From Thermocladium modestius JCM 10088 (GTDB lineage Archaea > Thermoproteota > Thermoprotei > Thermoproteales > Thermocladiaceae), in contig BBBF01000011.1 of the NCBI GenBank assembly GCA_001315925.1, positions 1 to 39,149 of the forward strand: a DNA stretch of 39,149 nucleotides. The letters are read 5' to 3'. The translations under genes and the position numbers were made by a program. The notes under the pieces are model-generated. The model was not told where the DNA came from, made no database searches, and saw only the letters and a program-made list of their open reading frames with translations. Shown piece by piece: positions 1 to 8,965 of the stretch (its first letter is position 1; every line of letters starts with the position of its first letter).

Positions 1-205
1 CGGCCGGCCCTGCTTATCATGCTCATCTTGACCGGCTTCTCCGGCGCGCGGGAGATGGGCGAGTCGTCAGCCAGCAGCTTGTGGAGGATGGAGCCTGGCC
101 TCGCCTTCCTCAGTATCACCTGCTTCACCACCTTGGAGGTGATGGGTTGGGCAATCAAGTCCCTGGACGGGATTAACGTGAACGACGCCTTATCAGCGTG
201 AACAC
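1..205 (-). CDS. Unidentified protein, N-terminal part, truncated by window edge
   Basis: Read on the minus strand, positions about 192 down to 1 give an open frame of ordinary composition (it contains the stretches LIPSRDLIAQPITSK and ILRKARPGSILHKLL) that runs off the window. A TATA-like box (TTTATAAG, about 226-233) lies 25 bases before a GTG at 205, as expected of a leaderless archaeal start. That GTG frame stops after about ten codons; adding one G in the GGCG near 191 would join it to the long frame. I do not recognise the family. A plus-strand frame (19-201) overlaps but has no promoter and looks like a shadow. The strand is likely; the exact start and function are uncertain. Confidence 0.4.
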
Positions 206-284
206 GCCGGGCAATGGCTCTCCCTCTTATAAATATGACCGCTCAAGCCATGACGCCGCAGGAAGGCACGGATCATGCCCTCTA

Positions 285-1161
285 TCAATACTCAATCAAT
301 TTCCTGGCCCACTCGTTAACCTTCACCATGCCGTCCTCCTCCGCGACCAGGAGGCGCTCCTTCAAGTCATTCAAGTCCACCAACTGCCTCGCCGCCGACG
401 CGGGGGGGATCTTGGACTCCCCGAGGCGTTTCAGTTCCTCCGCGTACATGTGATCCAGGGTTATGGGGGGGAGGCTGGGCAACTCTACGACTTGCTTCAT
501 GCTTTCATGCATGTATATTATGCGCCACGCCCCGGCCAGCATAGCTATCAACGTGAAGTAAGCTGTCTCCGCCTTGAAGCCCCCGGTTGGGTTGGCCACC
601 ACCTTATAGCCATCCCTTCTCTTGCTAGTTATTAGCCTGGCCACCTTATCCAGGAGATCGGTGAGGCCATCGTTGAAGTTAGTCTCGTCGCCGAACCTTG
701 AGAAGCCACGTAGGGTGATCGGATCGTTAACATTAATGGTGGTCCCCAGGGGGGGGAGGCCGGTTCTCCGCCCCAAGTTCCCGGTCTTTATGTACTCCTG
801 AATTGCCCTCGCGCAGAATAGTGACGTGGCCGTGTCGGTGGGGGGGTATAGGTACAGCTCCACCTCCTCTATGGCGGTCCTCGCCTGGAAGCCGGATAGG
901 TACCCCATCACGCGTTCAGCTCCGCGCTCATTTCCTGAGGAGCATCCGCCACCGCCTTCTTCGCCGCCTCGAAGAGGGGGGGTCACCATTAACTATCCTA
1001 TTCCTAATCCTGGACTGCCTCTCATCGCTTGTCCCCCCCCACTGGCTCGGCCTTTCCTTCAAGAGGTTCTGGTCATCCGAGCCCAAGCCCAGGGAGGAGG
1101 CAGTCTTCTCCATATTGCCCAACACGCTCGTCCCTACCGTGGATAGAATAGCTAACTTCAT
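285..1161 (-). CDS. CARF-domain protein (APE2256/Crn1-like), frameshifted
   Basis: The N-terminus (MKLAILSTVGTSVLGN) and the later motif NPTGGFKAETAYF followed by LPSLPP are hallmarks of CARF domains of the APE2256 type, which bind cyclic oligoadenylates made by type III CRISPR Cas10. The roughly 290-residue product ends in a helical tail with no visible HEPN RxxxxH motif, so a ring nuclease or sensor role is more likely than an RNase role (inference). The reading frame breaks twice: at a C7/G7 tract near 980, where 5 bases would restore frame, and near 910, where one G appears missing. A TATA-like box at 1183-1190 lies 22 bases before the ATG, suggesting a leaderless monocistronic gene. Its position a few kilobases from cas2/csa1/cas1 fits a CRISPR link. 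Confidence 0.7.
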
Positions 1162-1429
1162 GCCGGAGAGAACAGAAGGAGTAATATAAATCTATTCATT
1201 CATAATTAAAACACGAGCGGCAAGCCCCCCCTCGACGCCCTAATCGAAATGGAGGATGACTGAACTCCCTGTCGGATCGGTAGGATCGCTATGTAGTTGA
1301 AGATGCATGCATCTGGGCTGGAGGAATATGATGGAGGGATGGTTATATTCATGGATGATGCCGGAGGCTCGTTGAGGAGCTGGAATTGATTTGCTAAGAA
1401 GCGAAAACGTCAATCGTGAATATGTATGA
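1162..1429. other. Intergenic region between CARF gene and tRNA-Glu
   Basis: The left end holds the CARF gene promoter (A/T-rich, TATA-like box 1183-1190). The rest has no convincing gene. A 29-codon frame at 1303-1389 on the plus strand lacks a promoter and family resemblance. Confidence 0.5.
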
Positions 1430-1508
1430 TGCCCCCCGGCCGGGATTTGAACCCGGGTCGCAGGCTCGAAAGGCCCACATACTTGACCGAGCTATACTAC
1501 CGGGGGGC
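1430..1508 (-). tRNA. tRNA-Glu (UUC), with anomalous 9-bp acceptor stem
   Basis: The minus strand folds as a tRNA: the D-arm region begins TAGTATAGC, the anticodon loop is CUUUCGA (anticodon UUC, Glu), and the T arm is CCGGG-UUCAAAU-CCCGG. The discriminator base is A at 1430 and no CCA is encoded. The acceptor stem is odd: the 5' strand GCCCCCCGG and the 3' strand CCGGGGGGC pair over 9 bases rather than 7. Shortening both G/C runs from six to four gives a canonical 7-bp stem, so the sequence probably carries two surplus bases on each side. No intron is visible. Confidence 0.9.
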
Positions 1509-1636
1509 CTCGTTCCTTCGCCTATTATGGGTTTTAATTTTTTCCCGTGCGCGTGGAGAACTGGGATTATCGAGCATAGAAGAGAGAGGAAAAATAGGGT
1601 ATTGAAGATTTGATTTTTTACGCAGTGGGTCATTTA

Positions 1637-1891
1637 TTACTCTATTTTGCCTATTGCCTTCCTGATCTTCTTGCCGTTGGGGAGCTGGAAGAGCCCTATC
1701 ACTATGCCCTTCCTTCCCCCCCTCGGCTGTAGGACCCAAACCTTCAGAGGCTTCAGCTTATACTTGTGTCCCTCGTACTCGACCTCGTATTCCTTCCCCC
1801 CCATGTATTCCTGGGTATTCACTCCCGGCATATTCCGGTCAACTAGATAGGAGGCCATGTGGTTTATTAAGTAATCATGGGGGGGTATCAT
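1637..1891 (-). CDS. Small conserved-looking hypothetical protein (about 84 aa)
   Basis: The frame encodes a basic, beta-rich looking protein with no signal peptide or membrane segment. I chose the ATG at 1891 ([16 protein letters not shown]); an in-frame TTG at 1912 would add seven residues. A TATA-like stretch around 1925-1932 supports transcription on this strand. The middle is rich in Tyr, Glu and Lys ([20 protein letters not shown]) and the C-terminus ends [12 protein letters not shown], resembling a small nucleic-acid-binding fold, but I do not recognise the family. The stop lies about 130 bases from the tRNA-Glu 5' end and there is no evident operon partner. Confidence 0.6.
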   Translation of the reverse strand: MIPPHDYLINHMASYLVDRNMPGVNTQEYMGGKEYEVEYEGHKYKLKPLKVWVLQPRGGRKGIVIGLFQLPNGKKIRKAIGKIE

Positions 1892-1919
1892 GCAGAGATC
1901 AATAATAATCAATCTCTTT

Positions 1920-2434
1920 CTACATATGTATATATGGATACAGTAGATAATAACCGCATGTTTCCGACTCGATACAGCCTTAAAACAAAGCTATGCGGCA
2001 CAGCATCCAAAACACCTACATAACGTATACGCCCCAAAGCGGAGAGCCACGCCTTACAACGAAAAAGCAAGAAAAACCACCTCACCAACCCCCCCTAGCC
2101 AGGAGTTGTCATCCACTTCTAATTCCCTGGGACTAGGAACGTGGAGATCTCTCGGGAATCCCCCCCTTGAGGAGACACACCTTGTCTTACAATTTTCAAA
2201 AGAGGTTTAAAATCTATGCCCCGCCTTGAAAGGCAAGGCCTGCCATCCATTTTACCGCGGAATCAAAGACCGCGGGATGATGAGCAAGCACTCCTCCCTT
2301 CCCATCAACGCGTTAATCGTAGTTGTAAATGCGATTCCCTACCAACGAGCTGTGATTCAGTAATAACTGCTGAGAGACTGAGGGAGTTGAATACTTGTAA
2401 AAAAGTTTAAAAATGTCAAATAATGCTTCCCAAC
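1920..2434. promoter_or_regulatory. Long intergenic region with TATA-like boxes
   Basis: About 500 bases without a convincing gene. It contains an A/C-rich segment (1980-2090) that resembles the CRISPR leader in base composition only, a TATA-like GGTTTAAAATC near 2204-2214, and a short inverted repeat CCGCGG-(9)-CCGCGG near 2257-2277. A second TATA-like TTTAAAAA at about 2406-2413 lies 22-29 bases before the ATG at 2435 and is the probable promoter of the protoglobin. A small RNA started by the first box is possible but unsupported. Confidence 0.4.
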
Positions 2435-3028
2435 ATGGAGCTGGATCTTCTGAATCGAGCAGTGAGAACGGTGTTCGACGAGATTCCCCCCGCCGATCCG
2501 GTTCGGAGAGGAGGACGCCCAAGCAATACGGAAATACTCGAGAGAGCTTGAGGCTATCACGGATGAATTGGTGAGGGGTTTCTATGACCTCCTCTACTCC
2601 CACCCAGCCACCGCCGCCGTGTTCAAGGAGGGGGAGAGGGCGGAGAGGGAGGCGACGTTGAGGGATTGGTGGTTGAGGACGGTGAGGGGGGGCCCTTCGA
2701 CGAGGGGGGGTATTGGAGGTGGCAGGCCTTCGTTGGGGGGGTTGTTCACTTCCGCCGCGGCGTGACGAACTCCATGATGATGGCAATGTACGCGTGGCTC
2801 GTGGGGGGGAGGGTAGGGGGGGAGTTGCTATCCGGGAGACTGCCTCCCCAAGCCGTCTCGGAGGTCTCCCAAGCCCTCCTCAAACTCGCCGTGACCGGGG
2901 GGGCAGCCCTCACCGTGGCCGGGTATGAGGCCTTGATGGAGGAGGGATTCGCTGAGGAGGCCGGCGCCGACCCTCGGCTGGTGAGGAACATAGTTGCTAT
3001 GAGAGCGGATCAATTGAGGAGACCGTGA
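2435..3028 (+). CDS. Protoglobin (globin-sensor family), frameshifted
   Basis: The joined frames give about 195 residues with the protoglobin signature order: RFGEEDAQAIRKYSRELEA, then FYDLLYSHPATAAVFK, DWW, PFDE-YWRWQAFVG, HFRRGVTNSMMMAMYAWL and a helical C-terminus. The His of VVHFRRGV matches the proximal haem ligand. Protoglobins are single-domain haem proteins that bind O2, CO and NO; the physiological role in archaea is unclear. The frame breaks at a C6 near 2486 (5 needed) and a G7 near 2686 (5 needed). Three other G tracts add in-frame Gly residues not expected in the family (YW, VGV and WLVG regions). ATG 2435 fits a leaderless start. The gene converges on cas2; a functional link is not implied. 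Confidence 0.82.
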
Positions 3029-3063
3029 GTCGCTAATTCACGCGCGAAACTGTCTATTTTGGT

Positions 3064-3357
3064 TTACGTCACTAAGCCCGATTCGTCCTCGTTATATTTC
3101 AATTCTCCGATAATTGTCCTCGAATTAAAACATGCTGGGGGGGTGAGCAGGTAGAGCTGGACATTTATCTCGCCCTCCCTTCCCCTCACTAGCCTAGTCA
3201 CGCCGGCCTCCACGTTCCTGGCAAGGGATGGAGTGGCTGGGCCTATAAATGCAGATCTCTGTATCCTCTCCAGTCCCTGGCTTTTGAGGAAACTGGCCAT
3301 CTTGCTTCTGAGGGCGTTGTCCGATATATCGTATATTACCAATAGATATAGGTCCAT
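3064..3357 (-). CDS. cas2: Cas2, CRISPR adaptation endoribonuclease-fold subunit
   Basis: This 97-residue frame begins MDLYLLVIYDISDN, the first beta strand of Cas2 with its conserved Asp (D10), followed by the helix LRSKMASFLKSQGLERIQRSAF and a second strand typical of the family. Cas2 forms the central dimer of the Cas1-Cas2 integrase that inserts new spacers at the leader end of CRISPR arrays. The length is normal and the frame is unbroken. It is divergent from csa1-cas1, and a TATA-like AAAAATAAA about 28 bases before the ATG suggests its own leaderless promoter. The C-terminal tail (about residues 80-97) contains one Cys and is variable in the family. Confidence 0.93.
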   Translation of the reverse strand: MDLYLLVIYDISDNALRSKMASFLKSQGLERIQRSAFIGPATPSLARNVEAGVTRLVRGREGEINVQLYLLTPPACFNSRTIIGELKYNEDESGLVT

Positions 3358-3442
3358 TGATTTAGTATGGATTAGTTGTTTTTATTTTTCTCTAATAAAC
3401 ATAACGGTTAAATTTAAACACTGGTATTAGCTAAAATTTTCA
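3358..3442. promoter_or_regulatory. Divergent promoter region cas2 / csa1-cas1
   Basis: This 85-base A/T-rich gap carries a TATA-like TTTATTTTTC (3381-3390, minus-strand box for cas2) and TTTAAAC near 3414-3420, about 25 bases before the csa1 GTG at 3443. Both genes therefore appear to be transcribed without a 5' leader from back-to-back promoters. Confidence 0.6.
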
Positions 3443-4478
3443 GTGTTTTACACATTGGATGATTCCATCAGGTTGAGCCGGCAATTCGGCAAGAGGCCTA
3501 GGGAGTTCGTGAGCGATGAGTTGAGGGGGGGCTGGAGGTGGAACGAACCACCTCTCCTCAGCGACTCCCCCCCAACGAGACTGTCGGTCTCCGATGTGGC
3601 CAGCGGCATATGCCCAACAGGAAGGGATGTCTTCAATAAATCGGTGTCTCATGTCAGGCCCGGCGATAATCCATCCATGCACTTGGGCCTCTTGGTTCAC
3701 ATCACCTATGAGACAGCGGTGAGGACCGCCAAGAAACTGATATACTCCGGCATAAACAAGAGCTCGGACTTCATAGACGCAATGAGGAACGAGGGGGAGC
3801 GCAATATAGCCCTGACAAGGAGACTGCGCAGGTGGTCGATTGCGGAGGATGATTTTCAATCCATCTATTGGTCCCTCTGGGATCAAGCCACCTCAACGTA
3901 CTCCGGCGCGCTAGGCAAGGCGAGGACGTTATCCAAGTACGCCACGCTGGAGAGCCTGGCCGGCGCCGTGATTCCCATAAACGTCGAGTTCATGATAGAT
4001 GGATCGTTAATAGGATTAACCAAGGCAATACGAATAGATGGGGTTTTATTACCATTTATACCCATAGAACTGAAGACCGGGCCCCCCCGAGCGAGTGCAT
4101 AGGGTGGCGCTGGCGGGCTACGCATTGGCGATGGAGAGCCAGTGGGAAACCCCCCCGGTGGACTTCGGCGTGTTGATATACGTGGACTTCCAAGATGGAG
4201 ACCTCTATATACGGGAGGAGGAGGTAGCCATAGGGGGGGATGAGCTTAGGATGGATTTCATACACGAGAGGGATAGGAGGGCCAGTATTGCGGAGAAGGG
4301 AGTGGACCCCGGCATGCCCGATAAGTGTAATACTTGGTGCCCCCTACCTAGAGTACTGTGGGCAGCAGAAAAACCTTGGTGGTGGACGAGTGGGGGGGAT
4401 CGGCGTTAAGATCGAGAAAAGGGATGATAACTCTAATGGTCCCCGGCGAAGAAGAGGGCAAGAAGGGGGGCTGGTTAA
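3443..4478 (+). CDS. csa1: Csa1, Cas4-family CRISPR adaptation protein, frameshifted
   Basis: Csa1 is a Cas4-like Fe-S nuclease family protein found with Cas1/Cas2 in crenarchaeal type I-A style adaptation modules. Visible features are an N-terminal Cys in VASGICPTGRD (C57), a nuclease-like core ending in PIELKTG, then HRVALAGYALAME, and a C-terminal Cys cluster CNTWCPYLEYCG. The core and tail lie in three frames: a C7 at 4082-4088 and a C5 at 4340-4344 each need one base fewer. With those corrections all four cluster cysteines are in frame. The end is uncertain: correcting a later G6 to G4 places a stop at 4478, overlapping cas1 by about 100 bases; the conserved part ends near 4362. GTG 3443 fits the TATA spacing. 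Confidence 0.85.
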
Positions 4479-5366
4479 GAAGGCGGAGCTATCCCCTGTC
4501 TCCCTGGATTCCATAATATTCGCCGTCCCCGGCTCAACCGCGTCTATATCCGCCTTAATCGATGCAGCTCGAGCCGGCGTCGATGTAGTACTAATGGATA
4601 ACTGGAGACCAGTTGCTAGGCTGGTTCCAGCAAGGTACGGCTTCTTCCTGAGGCTTTGGCATGCGCAGCTAAGAACATATATGAGCAAGAAAAGGAGGGC
4701 CAGTATTGCGGCTGAGGTGGCTGGGGCTAAGATATGGAACCAAAGGATAAATTTGATATACATGAGCAAGCTCAGCGTCAAGGATAAGTACTCCTTGAGG
4801 AGACTGGCGGATGAGGTCGGGAAGATAGTGGATTCCCTGTCTTCCATAACCACGGCGGAAGAGGCAATGCAGGCAGAGGCGGAGGCGGCTAGGCTATACT
4901 GGAGGGGGGGGTGAGGCTATTGGTTCCAAGCGAGTTGGGATTCAAGACAAGGCTTAAGCGGTTCAGCCTACCGCCAGGCTCCTCTCCTGACCCGTTTAAC
5001 GCGGCCCTCAACATAGGATATGGAATGCTCCAGAAGGAGGTATGGAGAGCCATTTTTGCCGTTGGGCTAGATCCTTTCATAGGATTCCTTCACAAGCCCA
5101 GGCCGGGTCGCATGAGTTTGGTTTTTGACTTAATGGAGGAGTTCAGACCACTAATTGATAGAGAAATGCTGAGCCTGGCAAGGAGAAAGCCCAACATAAT
5201 AGCTAGGCTGCAAAACGAGAAGAACGAGGAAGCCGTCAATGAAGTATTGCGGATAGCCTTGAACACATTAAATGAGCATAGACAAGATATATTCAAGCAG
5301 ACTAGGAGACTGGCAACCAGCCTACTGAATGAAACTGAATATAATGGGTTCAAGCTGTCTTACTGA
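4376..5366 (+). CDS. cas1: Cas1, CRISPR spacer integrase, frameshifted
   Basis: Cas1 is the metal-dependent integrase that joins new spacers to the array. The N-terminus LVVDEWGG-SALRSRKGMITL is followed by LSPVSLDSIIFAVPGS, a helical domain with EAEAARLYW (first catalytic Glu), then FLHKPRPGRMSL (catalytic His) and FDLMEEFRP (catalytic acidic residue). These pieces lie in three frames broken at G6 (4463-4468, four needed) and G8 (4904-4911, six needed); a G7 near 4391 adds one in-frame Gly. Repaired, the protein is about 325 residues, normal for the family, with all active-site residues. The start is TTG 4376 or GTG 4379. The stop lies a few bases before the CRISPR leader, so transcription may run toward array 1. 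Confidence 0.9.
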
Positions 5367-5370
5367 GTGT

Positions 5371-5568
5371 CTTGCTTTTTTCCTTGAAAATCGGCTCTCC
5401 CTTATTTTCAGTTTTTAATGGAGCCGGGCCCGGCGCCTTGAGCCGCTCCTTGAAAAAAGCACGTTGCTCCACGCCCCCAGAGCGGTTTTCCAAGGCAGAA
5501 AAACAAAAACCACAAAAAACAGAAACAAACAAAAAACTTAAAAAAGACCACCCAAATAAAAACTTACA
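5371..5568 (+). promoter_or_regulatory. CRISPR leader 1
   Basis: About 198 bases directly before the first repeat, A-rich near the array. The segment is repeated almost base for base, inverted, next to array 2 (30546-30744). Known differences are C5 here against G7 there near 5474, and GGCGCC here against GCGCC there near 5433. Leaders carry the array promoter and the site that guides Cas1-Cas2 integration. The boundary on the cas1 side is where similarity to leader 2 stops. Confidence 0.9.
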
Positions 5569-8500
5569 GCAGAATCTACAAAAGAATTGAGAGATAACTT
5601 TCCAAAATAGATTAACTCTATCACGGCCTTCCGCAGAATCTACAAAAGAATTGAGAGATATATACGGCTTATAAGCGAAACACCACACCTTATCCTCCTG
5701 CAGAATCTACAAAAGAATTGAGAGCGGGAGGGCATGCAGGCGGGCCCCCCTCACCCTCAAGCGCAGAATCTACAAAAGAATTGAGAGACTCCTAAACCCC
5801 CCCGGGCTAAAACCCGGTATAGGGATGCAGAATCTACAAAAGAATTGAGAGTGAAACTTCGCGCCGAAGAACATGATGGGGGGGCGCCCGCGTGCAGAAT
5901 CTACAAAAGAATTGAGAGACCACCTACATCGGCCTAATTATGCGGCCGCTAACGGGGGGGCGCAGAATCTACAAAAGAATTGAGAGCCTTCCCATTCATC
6001 CCGGAATTATTCAAGATGAAGGACGGCAGAATCTACAAAAGAATTGAGAGTTATCCCCCCCTTTGCGTCATTCCTATCAAAAACCATTTTGTTGCAGAAT
6101 CTACAAAAGAATTGAGAGTCGCCCATGTCTCTCCAGGTGGCCATGGGGGGGGAGTGTAGTCGCCGCAGAATCTACAAAAGAATTGAGAGAAGGTTTCTGT
6201 ATACTCGTCGCTGGGATCGCCGTTGAACGGCAGAATCTACAAAAGAATTGAGAGAATTCCTTATCGCCAAAAGCAATGTAATCCCCGTTATCGGCAGAAT
6301 CTACAAAAGAATTGAGAGTTCAACTTACTAGCAGTAATTATGGGTTGGATTGATGCCCAAGCAGAATCTACAAAAGAATTGAGAGCAAAGAGGGGGGGAT
6401 TGGGGGGGAGGTTAGGATTCGTTCGGAGTATCGCGCAGAATCTACAAAAGAATTGAGAGATATCATTGACACCATGTTTCCCTACCAGGTTGTATAGCAG
6501 AATCTACAAAAGAATTGAGAGTTTGAGACACAAAAACTATCCCCGTTCGAGCCTAGGAAGCGCAGAATCTACAAAAGAATTGAGAGTATGTAGCTCTCAA
6601 ACACAACAAACATGAGCTTAAGAGAGTACTTGGGCAGAATCTACAAAAGAATTGAGAGTATGTAGCTCTTAAAGCCGAATTGCTTTATCAGTCTTTGCAG
6701 AATCTACAAAAGAATTGAGAGTGTTTACCCCGCCGGGGGGGGTTGAATTTCCCTAAACCCTAATGCAGAATCTACAAAAGAATTGAGAGTTTTCATTCAT
6801 GCAGGTCGAAAAAATGGCACAGCACACCTGCAGAATCTACAAAAGAATTGAGAGAGCAATGCTGGCCTGGGTCCCGGGGGGGGCGGGGGGGCTGGGCTCG
6901 CAGAATCTACAAAAGAATTGAGAGCCTAATCGAAAACGAAACTTTATCTTACCATCAACCATCCACGCAGAATCTACAAAAGAATTGAGAGCCGTCCTCG
7001 TCCAAAACACTGAGACTCAATACACGCGCAGAATCTACAAAAGAATTGAGAGCCTGAGCCGGCTAACTGGTACTGGGATAGGGATTAGGCAGAATCTACA
7101 AAAGAATTGAGAGCAACCGGAGTCCTCTCAATCTGGGATAAAAGCTTCTCAAGCAGAATCTACAAAAGAATTGAGAGAGTCGGCGGGGCGAGCGTGCTGG
7201 TCAACCCAGTGCTGCAGAATCTACAAAAGAATTGAGAGTCTATGAATGTGGGGGGGTATCGCAGTGGTTTATTTGGGCAGGCAGAATCTACAAAAGAATT
7301 GAGAGCAGTTCTCTCCACGAAGGCGTTGCAGGACCAGTATGAGAGGGATTACAGCGCAGAATCTACAAAAGAATTGAGAGCAGTTCTCTCCCGTTCATGC
7401 GGGTCGATTACGTATACCGGCAGAATCTACAAAAGAATTGAGAGATTTAATTCGTCGGCCTGACCTGCGACCGACAGGGGGGGTGCAGAATCTACAAAAG
7501 AATTGAGAGTGGAGTACCCAGCCGTTGGTTGGTAACGAAGAGTGGCACCCAGCAGAATCTACAAAAGAATTGAGAGAATACTTCCTCATCCTCTTCGTTT
7601 CCGGATTTCTAAGGCAGAATCTACAAAAGAATTGAGAGCCCCCCCTTGCCTGGGCAGCCATGATTAGTAGGCCATTCAGCAGAATCTACAAAAGAATTGA
7701 GAGTATAGAAAAGAAAACCCAGAAATAGATGACCTAAACGGCAGAATCTACAAAAGAATTGAGAGATATACGAGGTCGGGTTGCCGCCGATTGCCAGTGC
7801 CACCATGCAGAATCTACAAAAGAATTGAGAGCTCACGGGTTGGCCTGGATCCTGAACGGGTTGGGCTGGGGGGGCAGAATCTACAAAAGAATTGAGAGTG
7901 TTATTCCCTATCACTTTCTTTAACTGGGGGGGAAGTAGTTTATGCAGAATCTACAAAAGAATTGAGAGCTTGTTATTTTGATTGACTTGCTCTTGCTAAT
8001 CATTATCAGCAGAATCTACAAAAGAATTGAGAGACTAAGTCAAGCTCGTAACTCCCGCAGGCCCTGCATGGCAGAATCTACAAAAGAATTGAGAGAGGCA
8101 CGAGCGTGTTGTAGTGGTGCTGGACGAGTTTGACAGCAGAATCTACAAAAGAATTGAGAGCTATCTTCCTCGTTCTCTTAAAAATGAATGGCATATGTAG
8201 CAGAATCTACAAAAGAATTGAGAGCCGAAAGCAATGTAATCCCCCATTATCGTGGGGGGGATTATAATCTTTCGCAGAATCTACAAAAGAATTGAGAGTC
8301 GGTGACCGAGCCACCGTACAGGTATACTAATACTGGTATGCAGAATCTACAAAAGAATTGAGAGAAGCTTTTATGAGGCGGTATACGCTGCCCTATCTTG
8401 ATCAAGCAGAATCTACAAAAGAATTGAGAGACCAATGCCCAGGATTACTACATTGTTAGCAGTCCTGGGGCAGAATCTACAAAAGAATTGAGAGACTCGG

Positions 8501-8811
8501 AATGTATCCGCAATATAATCGCTATAATCATTTATGCAGAATCTACAAAAGAATTGAGAGTTTAAATCGTCGAGCGCTTCCCGAACTCCTGCACCGTGCA
8601 GAATCTACAAAAGAATTGAGAGCATGATTTCATTAAGCCTACCCAAATACAATATTCTGCAGAATCTACAAAAGAATTGAGAGTATCCATATTGTCCGTT
8701 CTAAGTATGCTTCCTACCAGTTGCAGAATCTACAAAAGAATTGAGAGCTCCCGATCGAGCCCGAGGACGCACTGCCCCCCCAACGAGCAGAATCTACAAA
8801 AGAATTGAGAA
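5569..8811 (+). CRISPR. CRISPR array 1: 50 repeats, 49 spacers
   Basis: The 25-base repeat is GCAGAATCTACAAAAGAATT followed by GAGAG; I counted 50 copies by hand. The last (8787-8811) ends in A instead of G, marking the leader-distal end. Spacers run 36-50 bases, with those lacking long G/C runs averaging about 39.6. The leader at 5371-5568 sets transcription on the plus strand. The repeat has little dyad symmetry, as usual for crenarchaeal arrays processed by Cas6, but no cas6 lies in the window. All open frames inside the array (recurring peptides such as AESTKELR and RIYKRIE) are translations of repeats. Confidence 0.98.
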
Positions 8812-8851
8812 ACTAGTATAAGTTATCATCTGAATTGGGTTCATTGACAAA

Positions 8852-8876
8852 GAATAATCCATGAAAGAATTGAGGG
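8852..8876 (+). repeat. Decayed CRISPR repeat beyond array 1
   Basis: Positions 8856-8876 match the 3' 21 bases of the repeat at 17 of 21 sites (the AAAGAATTGAG core is intact). It lies 40 bases after the terminal repeat, exactly one spacer length, so it is probably a worn-out final repeat-spacer unit. Confidence 0.7.
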
Positions 8877-8965
8877 TTATATTGGATATTACATGTCGTT
8901 TTATCTATTTGTCTGTGAAATAAATTATATTCTGGGCGATTTACTTAATAGGGGGGGGATAAATA

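Noticed and set aside
198..635. Plus-strand frame opposite the CARF gene
   Set aside because: Shadow of the minus-strand CARF protein, which shows family motifs; the plus frame does not.
1303..1389. 29-codon plus-strand frame (MHASGLEEYDGG...)
   Set aside because: Too short, no promoter at leaderless spacing and no recognised family.
2273..2384. Possible C/D box RNA (GATGATGAG ... CTGA)
   Set aside because: The spacing between box-like sequences is about 95 bases, too long for a typical archaeal C/D RNA, and no clear C' and D' boxes are present.
5594..8786. Open frames across array 1 with repeated peptides (AESTKELR, RIYKRIE)
   Set aside because: They are translations of the 25-base repeat and random spacers, not genes.
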